A DNA stretch of 64,000 nt, from positions 124,001 through 188,000 of the forward strand of contig JADJCM010000003.1 in the NCBI GenBank assembly GCA_016703225.1. The letters are read 5' to 3'. How positions within the stretch are numbered: position 1 is the first letter of the stretch; each line of letters begins with the position of its first letter. The DNA comes from Lysobacterales bacterium. GTDB taxonomy: Bacteria; Pseudomonadota; Gammaproteobacteria; Xanthomonadales; Ahniellaceae. Of the stretch, positions 56,255-64,000 are shown in pieces. The position numbers were made by a program, and so were the translations under genes. The notes beneath the pieces are model-generated. The model was not told where the DNA came from. It saw only the letters and a list, made by a program, of their open reading frames with translations, and ran no database searches.

Positions 56255-58156
56255 ATGAACGCCGAAACCGCCCCCGCCACCGAAACCCGCCGCTTCGAAG
56301 CCGAAGTCGAGCAGGTCCTGAAACTGGTCACCCATTCGCTTTACTCGCACAAGGAGATCTTCCTGCGCGAGCTGGTCTCGAACGCCTCCGATGCGCTCGA
56401 CAAGTTGCGCTTCGAGGCGATCGCGAATCCGGCGCTTGCCGCCGGCGACAGCGACCTGCATGTCGAAATCGAATTCGACAAGGCCGCGCGCACGCTGACC
56501 CTGCGCGACAACGGCATCGGCATGAGCCGCGAGGAAGTGATCGAGAACATCGGCACCATCGCGCGCTCGGGAACGCGCCGTTTCCTCGACGCGATGACCG
56601 GCGACTCGCGCAAGGACATGGCCCTGATCGGCCAGTTCGGCGTCGGCTTCTATTCGAGTTTCGTCGTCGCCGACCAGGTTACGTTGGTGACTCGACGTGC
56701 CGACTTGCCGGCCGAAGCCGCAGTGCGCTGGTCCTCGGCCGGCACCAGCGACTATGAACTCGATTCCGTGACCGAAGCGCGTCGCGGCACGACGATCACG
56801 CTGCACCTGAAGCCGGAGGAAGACGAGTTCCTCGACAGCTGGAAGCTGCGTTCCCTGGTCGGCAAGTACTCCGACCACATCGCATTCCCGATCCGCATGC
56901 TCAAGGAAAAGTTCGGCGAAGAGGGCGAGGCCACGGAGGCCGAAATCGAGACGATCAACCACGCGTCGGCGCTGTGGACGCGGCCCAAGAGTGAACTCAA
57001 GGACGAGGACTACACGGCGTTCTACAAGCACGCCGCGCATGCCTATGACGAGCCGCTGGCGTGGACGCACAACCGTGTCGAGGGCAACCAGAGCTACACC
57101 AGTCTGCTGTACCTGCCGACCCAGGCGCCGTTCGACCTGGCCTTCTCCGGCCGCGACGAACGCAAGGGCCTGAAGCTCTACATCCGCCGCGTGTTCATCA
57201 TGGACGCCAGCGAACACCTGCTGCCGGCCTACCTGCGCTTCGTGCGCGGCGTGATCGACTCGGACGATCTGCCGCTGAACGTGTCGCGCGAAATCCTGCA
57301 GGAGAACAAGCTGGTCGCGCAGATCCGCGCCGGCCTGACCAAGCGCGCGCTCGACCTGCTGGATTCGCTCGCCACCGACCAGCCGGAAAAGTTCGCGACC
57401 TTCTGGGGCAACTTCGGTGCTCTGCTCAAGGAAGGCGTGGCCGAGGACCACGGCAACCGCGAGCGCATCGCCAAGCTGCTGCGCTTCGCCTCGACCAAGG
57501 GCGAGGGCAGTGCGGCGAAGGTGTCGCTCGACGACTACCTGGCGCGCATGGTCGAAGGCCAGGACACCATCTACTACATCACCGCCGACAGCTTCAGCGC
57601 CGCCAACGGCAGTCCGCAGATCGAGGCCTTGAAGGCACGTGGCGTGGAAGTGCTGCTGATGGGCGAGCGTATCGACGAGTGGATGATGGGTTACCTGCAT
57701 GAATACGCCGGCAAGAAGCTGCGCAATGTCGCCAAGGGCGAACTCGACTTGTCCGCACTCGGCAAGGTCGACGAAGCCGAGCAGCAGAAGGCCGACGAGG
57801 CGGCGAAGCCGGTGGTCGAGCGCATCAAGACCCTGCTCGGCGCCAAGGTCAAGGACGTGCGCGCCAGCAAGCGCCTGACCGAATCGGCCTCATGCGTCGT
57901 CGTCGACGAATACGACATGGCCCCGCACCTCAAGCGCATGCTGAAAGCTGCAGGCCAGGACATGCCCGACACCGCACCCGCACTCGAAGTGAACCCGCAA
58001 CACGCATTGGTTCAACGTGCCGCAAACGAGTCGGATGAAGACCTCGCCCGCGAACTCGCGACGCTGCTCCTCGAACAGGCCCAGCTACTCGAAGGCGCAG
58101 CCCTCGAAGACCCCGCCGGCTTCGTCAAACGCATGAACGCGCTGATCGCGCAATAA
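56255..58156 (+). CDS. htpG: Molecular chaperone HtpG (Hsp90)
   Basis: 633 residues, normal for bacterial Hsp90. ATG 56255 is preferred over the upstream in-frame start at 56234 because GGAAG precedes it and the family N-terminus begins here. GHKL ATPase motifs: [48 protein letters not shown] and GTTITLHL. The middle domain shows [20 protein letters not shown] and the C-terminal dimerisation part follows to LNALIAQ-type ends ([11 protein letters not shown]). It is an ATP-dependent foldase of the stress response. No heat-shock promoter could be assigned. A GC-rich hairpin follows at 58172-58196. Confidence 0.97.
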
Positions 58157-58171
58157 CCCAGCAGACAACGC

Positions 58172-58196
58172 CCCGCCGCACGCATTACGCGGCGGG
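58172..58196 (+). terminator. Possible hairpin after htpG
   Basis: CCCGCCGC pairs with GCGGCGGG around a nine-base loop, 16 bases after the htpG stop. There is no strong T-tract, so the hairpin may be only part of a terminator. Confidence 0.4.
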
Positions 58197-58312
58197 TGTC
58201 ACTTCGCTCTGCTGTTTCGCCCCAACGGGGCCATTCAATCCAGCCCAGGGCAACGCCCTGGGGGCCCTGGGTTCACAGGGCAAAGCCCTGGGGTCATGGG
58301 TCACAGGGCAAT

Positions 58313-58765
58313 TCAATCCCAGACAAATCGTTCATCGAACGGAACCCGATTGCGTTTCAGGAACGCGCGGTACTCATCCTCGAACGGCTGCTTGCGGTGA
58401 TGTTCGCGCTGGTTGGCGATGTACCGTCGCACCGGTTCGGTCTGCGACTCCGAAACCGCGAATGCGCCGTAGCCGGCTTGCCACGCGAATTCGGTGTAGT
58501 CGATGCCCTGTGTCTTGATCCACTTCGACGATGCCCTCTTGACCTGCTCGACAGCGTGGCTGATCGAGCAGGTTCGGCCGAGCAGGATGAGCAGGTGCAC
58601 GTGGTCTTCGACCGAATTGATCAATTCCGCCGGGCAGCCGTCGTTGTGCAGCACGCTGGCCATGTAGCGGTGTAGCGACTCTCGCACCTCATCACGCAGC
58701 CACGGCGTGCGGTGTTTGGTCGCGAAGATCAGGTGGACGTGCAGGCGTGCGAGTGACTGCGGCAT
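58313..58765 (-). CDS. tnpA: IS200-like Y1 (HUH) transposase
   Basis: 150 residues from ATG 58765, preceding PQSLARLHVHLIFATKHRTP. The HUH motif is EDHVHLLILLG; the catalytic tyrosine is in RRYIANQREHH (YxxxQ helix); WQAGYGAFAVSESQTEPV is the conserved loop. These enzymes cut and join single-stranded DNA at hairpin ends. An upstream in-frame extension (ATPWGQR repeated) is only translation of the 21-base repeats. The copy looks intact, so it may be active or serve the REP-like repeats that flank it. Confidence 0.9.
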   Translation of the reverse strand: MPQSLARLHVHLIFATKHRTPWLRDEVRESLHRYMASVLHNDGCPAELINSVEDHVHLLILLGRTCSISHAVEQVKRASSKWIKTQGIDYTEFAWQAGYGAFAVSESQTEPVRRYIANQREHHRKQPFEDEYRAFLKRNRVPFDERFVWD

Positions 58766-58815
58766 GACTGGGGTCGGCTCAGCTTGTTGGTGCGGCCAAA
58801 TCCTAACCCGATACA

Positions 58816-58920
58816 CCCAGGGCGTTGCCCGATGACCCCAGGGCGTTGCCCTCTGGCCCCAGGGCGTTGCCCTCTGGCCCCAGGGCGTTGCCCTCTGGCC
58901 CCAGGGCGTTGCCCTGGGCT
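58816..58920. repeat. 21-base tandem repeat array (about five copies)
   Basis: Copies of CCCAGGGCGTTGCCCTCTGG plus C start at 58816, 58837, 58858, 58879 and 58900; the first and last differ in their final bases. Each copy holds a GGGC-GTT-GCCC hairpin. The 21-base period is a multiple of three, so it is open in several frames, producing artefact peptides such as ATPWGQR. Confidence 0.85.
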
Positions 58921-59024
58921 GGAAGGGATGGCCCCGTTGGGGCGAGAGCGGAGAGTCGGTACGCGAGGGCAATCGATAGCCGCGCGCAGTGGCTCGCTTG
59001 GCTCGTCGCGCTTATGATGTCGCC

Positions 59025-59258
59025 ATGCCAGCCAGCACGCCGCCGCCCGTTGATTTCGGTCCGACACAGTCGGCGGTCGCGTTGGCTGAGGCGTTCGGGA
59101 TCGACTTGAGCCTGGGGCGCGAGAATCTGCGGCTGACGCCGACGCAGCGTGCGCTGCAGCACCAGGAGGCGCTGAATCTGGCGCTGGCGATGATCGATGC
59201 GGGGCGGAAGCTGCGTGAACGAACTGAATCGACTGCTGCAACGTCTGATCGCCGCTGA
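59025..59258 (+). CDS. Small protein upstream of nucleotidyltransferase, possible antitoxin partner
   Basis: 77 residues (MPASTPPPVDFGPTQSAVAL, RLTPTQRALQHQEALNLALA). It is mainly helical and polar. It overlaps the following nucleotidyltransferase gene by 44 bases. Comparable small proteins with an LTPTQR-x-x-x-HQ-x-AL pattern often precede nucleotidyltransferase-fold genes, but a function has not been shown as far as I know. A toxin-antitoxin-like pair is an inference from the overlap. Confidence 0.5.
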   Translation: MPASTPPPVDFGPTQSAVALAEAFGIDLSLGRENLRLTPTQRALQHQEALNLALAMIDAGRKLRERTESTAATSDRR

Positions 59259-59694
59259 GTTCGACTTTGTCATTGTCGGCGGCTTCGCGGCGACGCTGCA
59301 CGGCTCCAGCATGCTCACGCGCGACCTCGATGTCTGCGCCGTGGTTTCCGAGGAAAATATCGAGAAGCTCCGACGTGCGTTCGCGGATCTGCATCCGGTC
59401 TATCGCATGAGTCCGGAACGTTGGTCCTTTCTGGACCATCCTGCGCCTGGCGTCGTGATGAACCATCTCTATCTGCAGACCGACCTCGGTCCGCTCGACG
59501 TGCTCGGATCAATCACCGGTGTGGGCGGATTCGAAGCGGTGCGCGAGCATGCCGTGGCAGTTGAACTGTTTGGGCAACAGGTGCGGGTGATCTCGGTGGC
59601 CGACCTGATCCGCGCCAAGGAGACGCTGGCCCGACCCAAGGACCGGATGGTGGCGCTGGAACTGCGCGCGCTTCGCGATCGCCAAGGCGACTGA
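59215..59694 (+). CDS. Nucleotidyltransferase-fold protein (DUF6036/AbiEii-like)
   Basis: 159 residues from GTG 59215 (GGAAG upstream). The fold signature is VIVGGFAATLHGSSMLTRDL followed by DVCAVV (GG and R-D-x-D). The C-terminal RVISVADLIRAKETLARPKD is typical of the MNT-like family. The gene overlaps the small upstream gene by 44 bases. It is one of four nucleotidyltransferase-fold proteins in this window. The substrate is unknown; related proteins nucleotidylate tRNAs or proteins. Confidence 0.8.
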   Translation: MNELNRLLQRLIAAEFDFVIVGGFAATLHGSSMLTRDLDVCAVVSEENIEKLRRAFADLHPVYRMSPERWSFLDHPAPGVVMNHLYLQTDLGPLDVLGSITGVGGFEAVREHAVAVELFGQQVRVISVADLIRAKETLARPKDRMVALELRALRDRQGD

Positions 59695-59833
59695 CGCAGC
59701 ACTCTTCGGCTGGCCAGCTCCGCTGTTGAAGGCCAGCGCTACGCGCTTTGATCCCGCCTGCAACCGAGTCGAACGGGCGCGCTGCTTGGTGGCGGATATG
59801 CGCCAAACATGGCGAAAAGCGCCAGTTTCTGCT

Positions 59834-59862
59834 TTGACGTGAGCAAATCTCGTAGCTAATCT
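59834..59862 (+). promoter_or_regulatory. Predicted sigma70-type promoter of the abiE operon
   Basis: TTGACG at 59834-59839 and TAATCT at 59857-59862 are separated by 17 bases. The start of abiEi lies 45 bases beyond the -10 hexamer. The -10 overlaps the palindromic operator. Confidence 0.6.
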
Positions 59863-59880
59863 TCCATGTAGTGGAAGATT
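59858..59880. promoter_or_regulatory. 23-bp palindromic operator of the abiE operon
   Basis: AATCTTCCA (59858-59866) and TGGAAGATT (59872-59880) are perfect inverted repeats around TGTAG. The site overlaps the predicted -10. AbiEi antitoxins are reported to repress their own promoters by binding 23-bp inverted repeats, which fits this size and position. Confidence 0.65.
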
Positions 59881-59906
59881 CAGTAATTTGTTGCTGGGAG
59901 TGGGCG

Positions 59907-60560
59907 ATGCAGACCTTGACTGAAGGAATCATCGAAGCAGGCTGGTCCGAGCGCGTGATTTCGGAGGGGCAGTTGCGGCGCTTGGTTTCGGGGAGTGATC
60001 AGCGGCGCTATCACCTCGTCAATCGCGCGGCGGCGGCGGGCGAGTTGGTGCGGCTGCGGCGCGGGCGCTATGTGCTCGGCCATGCGTTGCAGCGGCGGGC
60101 GGCGCATCCGTTTGTGTTGGCGCAGGGGTTCGAGGCGGGCAGCTATGTGTCGTTCGAGACCGCGCTCGCGTATCACGGCTGGATTCCGGAAGCGGTGCGC
60201 AGCGTCGCGAGCGTCACCTCCGGAAGCAAGTCTGCGACGTACCAGCCGGCAGGGTTCGGCAGCTATTCGTTCCATCCGCTGGCGATCGAACCGAGTGGAT
60301 TCCTGTTGCTGGTCGAGCGCGTCGAATTGAGCGGACAGTGCGCGCTCGTGGCGCGTCCGCTACGCGCGTTGATGGATCTCGTCTGTCTGCGCAAACAGGC
60401 CTGGCAAGGCATCGCCTGGTTGATCGAAGGACTGCGCATCGATGCCGACGCGCTGCGCAGCGTGACCGGCGACGAACTGCGCGCGCTGCGTCAGGTCTAT
60501 CGTCAACGACGCGTCCAGGCATTCCTGAAGGCACTGTCGCGAGCACTCGGCGATGATTGA
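59907..60560 (+). CDS. AbiEi-type antitoxin (type IV toxin-antitoxin, transcriptional autoregulator)
   Basis: 217 residues from ATG 59907 (GGGAG upstream). The N-terminus is a winged helix (ISEGQLRRLV to RRYHLVNRAAAAGELVRLRR, with GRYVLG). The C-terminal domain has the AbiEi pattern YVSFETALAYHGWIPEAVRS, VTSGSK and ARPLRALMDLVCLRKQAW. In the AbiE system the antitoxin does not touch the toxin but represses the operon and counters toxicity indirectly. The gene overlaps abiEii by 8 bases and is preceded by a 23-bp palindrome on the promoter. Confidence 0.85.
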   Translation: MQTLTEGIIEAGWSERVISEGQLRRLVSGSDQRRYHLVNRAAAAGELVRLRRGRYVLGHALQRRAAHPFVLAQGFEAGSYVSFETALAYHGWIPEAVRSVASVTSGSKSATYQPAGFGSYSFHPLAIEPSGFLLLVERVELSGQCALVARPLRALMDLVCLRKQAWQGIAWLIEGLRIDADALRSVTGDELRALRQVYRQRRVQAFLKALSRALGDD

Positions 60561-61395
60561 GATCCTCCAGCAACGACTCGATCGCTACCGCGTCGGCAAT
60601 GCGCTCGAGCAGGAACATGCGCTGAAGGAAATCCTGCAGGAAGTCGGGCTGTATGCACTGTGGCGCGCCGACTTCTTCGATGTCGCTGCGTTCCAGGGTG
60701 GCACCAGCCTGCGCATCCTGCAGCGTCTGCCGCGCTTCTCCGAGGGCCTCGACTTCATCCTGAAGACGCCGAATCCTGGCTTCGACTGGCAGCGCTATCT
60801 CGAGCCGATGACGGCGGTGCTGACCGAGTTTGGATTGCGCAGCGAATTGCTCGACAAGAGCCGCATGGACAGCGCGGTGCGCACCGCCGTGCTCAAGGGT
60901 GACTCGATCAGCCAGCAGCTGAATCTTGAATTCGTGCATGGGCCCACCGACAAGAAGCTGCGGATCAAGCTCGAGATCGACGTGAATCCGCCAGCGGGCT
61001 CCGGCTTCGCATACACGTATCTCGATTTTCCGCTCGATCACGAAGTCTGCCATCAGGACCTCGCCAGCAACTTCGCGTTGAAGATTCACGCCTTGCTGTG
61101 TCGTCCGTATCTGAAAGGGCGCGACTGGTTCGACTTCGGCTGGTACGTCGCGCAAGACGTGCAACCGAATCTGCCGTTGCTGCAAGCCGCTTTGCTGCAG
61201 CAAGGACCGTGGCGGGATCAGCCACTCGTCGTCGATGTCGCGTGGCTGCAGGCGACGTTGCGGCACAAGCTCGCAAGCATCGATTGGCGGGCGGCAGCGG
61301 AAGACGTCCGGCGCTTTCTGGCCCCGGCGCAACAGCACAGCCTGCGTCTTTGGAGCGCCGGCTTGTTCTCCGCAAAAGTCGGCAAGTTGGGTTGA
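60553..61395 (+). CDS. AbiEii-type nucleotidyltransferase toxin
   Basis: 280 residues. AbiEii motifs: VAAFQGGTSLRILQRLPRFS followed by EGLDF (GGT-S-L and S-E-x-L-D-F nucleotide and metal site), then KLRIKLEIDVNPP and the lysine/histidine region LASNFALKIHALLCRPYLKG and RDWFDFGWYV. The proteins are nucleotidyltransferases that inhibit growth and give abortive phage resistance. The expected SEDLDF reads SEGLDF here, a D-to-G change beside the active site that could matter. ATG 60553 overlaps the abiEi stop by 8 bases. Confidence 0.88.
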   Translation: MIEILQQRLDRYRVGNALEQEHALKEILQEVGLYALWRADFFDVAAFQGGTSLRILQRLPRFSEGLDFILKTPNPGFDWQRYLEPMTAVLTEFGLRSELLDKSRMDSAVRTAVLKGDSISQQLNLEFVHGPTDKKLRIKLEIDVNPPAGSGFAYTYLDFPLDHEVCHQDLASNFALKIHALLCRPYLKGRDWFDFGWYVAQDVQPNLPLLQAALLQQGPWRDQPLVVDVAWLQATLRHKLASIDWRAAAEDVRRFLAPAQQHSLRLWSAGLFSAKVGKLG

Positions 61396-61422
61396 TCGTC
61401 GCCAACCGGTCCGGGCGTGGCC

Positions 61423-62415
61423 TCACCTGCCGCCGGGCGCAAGCAATCCACGTTTGAGCAATGCATCGATCAACGCCTTGGTGTACGCCGGTTTCTGGCG
61501 GTAATCGATGTGCGATTCGTCCGGCAGCGGGAAGTCGCGCAGCGCGGGCACGTCGAGGGCGTGCAGGGTTTTCGCCGGTGTTGCGGCGACCATACGGTCC
61601 CAGTAGTCGGCGCGCGGGAACCAGTCTTCTTCGGCCCAGCGGCGCAGGCCGCTGGTGGGCGAGGCATAGAAGATCACTTCGCCACCGCGGGCCTGGATCG
61701 CGCTCACCCAGGCGTGGCTCGCCTGCACTTGTGGCCACCACTCGGCAAACGCGATCCGCGGCAGGTGGCCGCCGTGGCGATCGAGGTTTTCCTGCAATGC
61801 GCGCTTCTGCCAGTCGCGGTCGCCGCGGTCGTAGTCGATGTGTCCGAAGCGGCGGCGATCGAACCACTGGTAGGGATGGAATGGCTCGCCTTCGCCCTTC
61901 CAGAACCGTACGACCGTGCGCAGCAGACTGAAATCGCTGCGCGCGATCACGGCGTTCAATTGCCAGTGATTGAGCAACATCCGATGCCCGGCGCGACTGG
62001 GCGAGAACTCACGGTGGTAGTAATCGACTTCCGGTCGCTGCATCTCGAGACTTGGCTGCGCGAATCCGGCCCCGTCGATATCGCAGACCACGATGCCGCG
62101 AAAGGCTTCGTCGGCGGCGAGGTCGCGCAGGGTCGCGAGCGGGTAGCGGCCATCCATCGCCAGCATCACCGGCTCCAAACCAGGCAGACGCTCACGCACG
62201 GTCGCGCGATCGATCGCATACAGCGTGCGTGACGCACCAAGGAACACGATCGCGCGATCGGCCGACGACGCCTTCGCGCGCTGCAGCGACCACAGGTCGG
62301 GGGCGTCAACGATGATCGGCGTGTAGCCACGCCCGCGCCAATGCTGCTCGACCGCGACCAGCGCCGAACCGGCGAGCACGAGGGCGATGGCGAGGGCGGT
62401 GAGGGCGCGGCGCAT
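61423..62415 (-). CDS. SGNH-like accessory protein of the MBOAT acylation pair
   Basis: 330 residues. A single N-terminal membrane anchor (LTALAIALVLAGSALVAV) precedes a periplasmic domain. FLGASRTLYAID (GxSR) is a plausible SGNH serine block I and LPDESHIDYRQKPAYTKALI a plausible block V (D-x-x-H). Such proteins partner MBOAT acyltransferases and move acetyl groups onto exported polysaccharide or other acceptors. The ATG is one base past the stop of the MBOAT gene (TGACATG). The acceptor is unknown, because no polysaccharide synthesis genes lie nearby. Confidence 0.75.
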   Translation of the reverse strand: MRRALTALAIALVLAGSALVAVEQHWRGRGYTPIIVDAPDLWSLQRAKASSADRAIVFLGASRTLYAIDRATVRERLPGLEPVMLAMDGRYPLATLRDLAADEAFRGIVVCDIDGAGFAQPSLEMQRPEVDYYHREFSPSRAGHRMLLNHWQLNAVIARSDFSLLRTVVRFWKGEGEPFHPYQWFDRRRFGHIDYDRGDRDWQKRALQENLDRHGGHLPRIAFAEWWPQVQASHAWVSAIQARGGEVIFYASPTSGLRRWAEEDWFPRADYWDRMVAATPAKTLHALDVPALRDFPLPDESHIDYRQKPAYTKALIDALLKRGLLAPGGR

Positions 62416-62416
62416 G

Positions 62417-63832
62417 TCAGAACTGGAAGTAGATGAAGGCGCGCGAGACGCCGGGCGAGAGCACGATCGCGACCGCGAGTATCGCCCAGATCACGGCGAG
62501 CGAAAGCGCATCGCGCTGGCGCAGCCAGCGACGCAGGTCGTGATGGCGCAGCAGCCAATGCATCAGCCAGAGCAGGCCGAACACGATCAGCGCGATCTTC
62601 GCGTCCGCGCTCAGCGCGGCTGAGCTGTCGGTGACGACGAACATCGCCTGATGGATCTTCGCCGCGTGTGCGAAGTCCGGTGCGCGAAACCAGACCCAGG
62701 CGATCAACACGCCGAGCAAGGTGATGAGCCCACCGAGCAGGGTGCCAAAGCCACCCAGCATCGTGCCGGCGCGTTCGAGCAACGGCCGTGACAGGCGCTC
62801 GCCGACCAGCACCAGGCCGTGGAAGGCGCCCCAGGCGACGAAGGTCCAGGCCGCGCCATGCCATAGACCGCCGAGCAGCATGGTCAGCATCAGGTTGCGC
62901 AGCGTGAACAGCCGCGATCCACGATTGCCGCCGAGCGACACGTACAGGTAATCGCGCAGCCAGGTCGACAGCGACACATGCCAGCGTCGCCAGAAATCCG
63001 AGAAACCCACAGCGGCATAGGGCGCGCGGAAATTGTCCGGCAGCCAGAAGCCGAGCATCGCGGCGCAGCCGATCGCACACGTCGAATATCCGGCGAAGTC
63101 GCAGAAGATCTGGCCGGCGAACGCGATCGTGCCGGTCCAGGCAGCGGCGGTGTCGATGCTGGCGCCGGCCTGGAACACCGGATCGACCACCGGCGCGAAC
63201 ACCGAATCGGCAAGCACGACTTTTTCGAACAGACCGAGCAGCAGCAGCGACAGACCGAGCGTGAAGCCTTCCGAGGTGGTCCGCCGCGGCGTGTGCAATT
63301 GCGCGCTGAAGTCGTGGTAACGCACGATCGGGCCGGCGACCAGCTGCGGGAAGAAGCCGACGAACAGCAAGTAATCACGCAGCGAGCGTTGCGCGCGCAC
63401 CTCGCCGCGATAGACATCGATGCAATAACTCAGCGACTGGAACGTGTAGAACGAAATGCCGACCGGCAGCAGGATGTCGAAGCCGGCCGGTTGCCAGTCG
63501 ATGCCGGCGAGCGCGAGCAGCGACTGGGTGTTGTTGCGCAGGAAATCGCCGTACTTGAAGAAGCCGAGCAGGCCGAGGTTCGCGATCAGCGATGCCACCA
63601 GCCACGGCTTGCGTATGCCCTTGCCGGCGTCGGCCATGCGCAGGGCCAACCACCAGTCCATCGTCGCCGAGCCGATCAGCAGCAGCAGGAAAGGCGGGTT
63701 CCAGGCGCCGTAGAAAACGAAACTGGCGCCGAGCAGGAGGTTCTTGCGCAGCGACCACGACAGACCCGGCAGGTTGAACAACGCCACCACGGCGATGAAG
63801 AACCCGACGAAGGTGAGCGAATCGAAGGTCAT
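62417..63832 (-). CDS. MBOAT-family O-acyltransferase (AlgI-like)
   Basis: 471 residues with about ten membrane helices. AlgI-type motifs: FVGFFPQLVAGPIVRYHDF, FCDFAGYSTCAIGCAAMLGF, NFRAPYAAVGFSDFWRRWHV followed by SLSTWLRDYLYVSLGGNRGS, and the catalytic histidine in LGGLWHGAAWTFVAWGAFHG. It moves acyl groups across the inner membrane to a periplasmic acceptor. It is followed by an SGNH-like partner one base after its stop. cdsA lies upstream on the same strand. Confidence 0.92.
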   Translation of the reverse strand: MTFDSLTFVGFFIAVVALFNLPGLSWSLRKNLLLGASFVFYGAWNPPFLLLLIGSATMDWWLALRMADAGKGIRKPWLVASLIANLGLLGFFKYGDFLRNNTQSLLALAGIDWQPAGFDILLPVGISFYTFQSLSYCIDVYRGEVRAQRSLRDYLLFVGFFPQLVAGPIVRYHDFSAQLHTPRRTTSEGFTLGLSLLLLGLFEKVVLADSVFAPVVDPVFQAGASIDTAAAWTGTIAFAGQIFCDFAGYSTCAIGCAAMLGFWLPDNFRAPYAAVGFSDFWRRWHVSLSTWLRDYLYVSLGGNRGSRLFTLRNLMLTMLLGGLWHGAAWTFVAWGAFHGLVLVGERLSRPLLERAGTMLGGFGTLLGGLITLLGVLIAWVWFRAPDFAHAAKIHQAMFVVTDSSAALSADAKIALIVFGLLWLMHWLLRHHDLRRWLRQRDALSLAVIWAILAVAIVLSPGVSRAFIYFQF

Positions 63833-63885
63833 GGGCGGCGAGGCTGGCGGCCGCGCAGTATAGAGGGGGGCGGCTGCTCAGCGCC

Positions 63886-64000
63886 TCAGGTCCACCAGTA
63901 GCGGATCACGTGGAAATAAACCGGAGCCGCGAACACCAGGGAGTCGATGCGGTCGAGCACGCCGCCATGGCCCTCGATCATGTGGCCCCAGTCCTTCACA
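63886..64000 (-). CDS. cdsA: Phosphatidate cytidylyltransferase, C-terminal end (5' part outside window)
   Basis: Only the last 37 residues are visible: VKDWGHMIEGHGGVLDRIDS followed by LVFAAPVYFHVIRYWWT. KDxGxxxxGHGGxxDRxDS is the CdsA signature at the active site of CDP-diacylglycerol synthesis, with the final aspartates binding magnesium. The usual proline in IPGHGG reads E here. It is on the same strand as the MBOAT gene, 53 bases upstream of its start. Confidence 0.9.
   Translation of the reverse strand, partial: VKDWGHMIEGHGGVLDRIDSLVFAAPVYFHVIRYWWT

Larger units (their letters stand above)
58217..58945. mobile_element. IS200/IS605-type element with ~47-base terminal inverted repeats and internal hairpin repeats
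   Basis: The left end (58217-58263: TCGCCCCAACGGGGCCAT, then TCCAGCCCAGGGCAACGC) is repeated in inverted form at the right end (58899-58945), with only a four-base stretch differing. Both ends contain two nested palindromes (CCCCAACGGGG and CCCAGGGCAACGCCCTGGG). Between them lie a single-strand-type Y1 transposase gene, further GGGCAAAGCCC-type hairpins on the left, and 21-base tandem copies on the right. The layout resembles REP-associated (RAYT/TnpA-REP) elements more than a simple IS200. Confidence 0.75.

Noticed and set aside
58816..58920. CRISPR array
   Set aside because: The 21-base copies follow each other without unique spacers and each is a hairpin, so this is a tandem REP-like repeat.

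Overview
This is a 64 kb piece of a GC-rich proteobacterial chromosome. It is most likely a gammaproteobacterium of the Xanthomonadales/Lysobacterales. The reasons are the codon use, GTAG-headed REP palindromes of the kind described in Stenotrophomonas, an SAH riboswitch before ahcY, and large secreted proteins of types I associate with that order. I cannot fix the genus from sequence alone. The content is mainly housekeeping and envelope genes, broken up by small accessory modules: toxin-antitoxin pairs, nucleotidyltransferase modules, one restriction-modification system and one IS200-like element.

Layout. 0-9 kb: end of homoserine dehydrogenase, sdaA, a glutaredoxin-like protein, a lipoprotein esterase, an orphan Pycsar-effector-like membrane protein, a 1380-residue envelope protein with an internal duplication, and prmC. 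9-12.4 kb: an AP2-like protein, a VapBC-type pair, an EamA transporter and metF. 12.5-20.7 kb: a GGDEF protein that has lost its catalytic core, two related TPR-type proteins, ahcY with its riboswitch, a membrane protein, and an HD-GYP plus EAL pair for c-di-GMP. 20.7-26.7 kb: a second VapBC-type pair, dbpA, a frame-disrupted GSU2403-type nucleotidyltransferase, and a PaeR7I/XhoI-type restriction-modification system. 26.7-39.1 kb: two giant secreted proteins in tandem, metK, a PlsC-GNAT acyltransferase fusion with an LpxH-like phosphoesterase, and a secreted M64 peptidase.

39.1-52.8 kb: 3-oxoacid CoA-transferase genes split by a nucleotidyltransferase module, an alginate-export-type porin, cytochrome cd1 nitrite reductase (nirS), a heme-type TonB receptor, a MgtC/DUF4010 protein, SirB2, FNR, hemN and pgk. 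Three FNR-type boxes lie in the nirS/receptor and hemN/pgk intergenic regions, so this block looks like an anaerobic nitrite-respiration and heme cluster controlled by the linked fnr. Nearly every gene here carries one or more single-base frame breaks. These include pgk and hemN, which cannot all be dead, so I read most of the breaks as consensus errors. They are annotated as whole genes with the breaks noted.

52.8-64 kb: a small membrane protein, a HAD phosphatase, a GH44 glycosidase, htpG, an IS200-like element with long terminal inverted repeats, a small-protein/nucleotidyltransferase pair, an AbiEi/AbiEii type IV toxin-antitoxin pair with a palindromic operator, an MBOAT/SGNH acylation pair, and the end of cdsA. 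No tRNA, rRNA or CRISPR array was recognised. The only stretch over 300 bases without a gene (about 47313-47648) is a repeat array.
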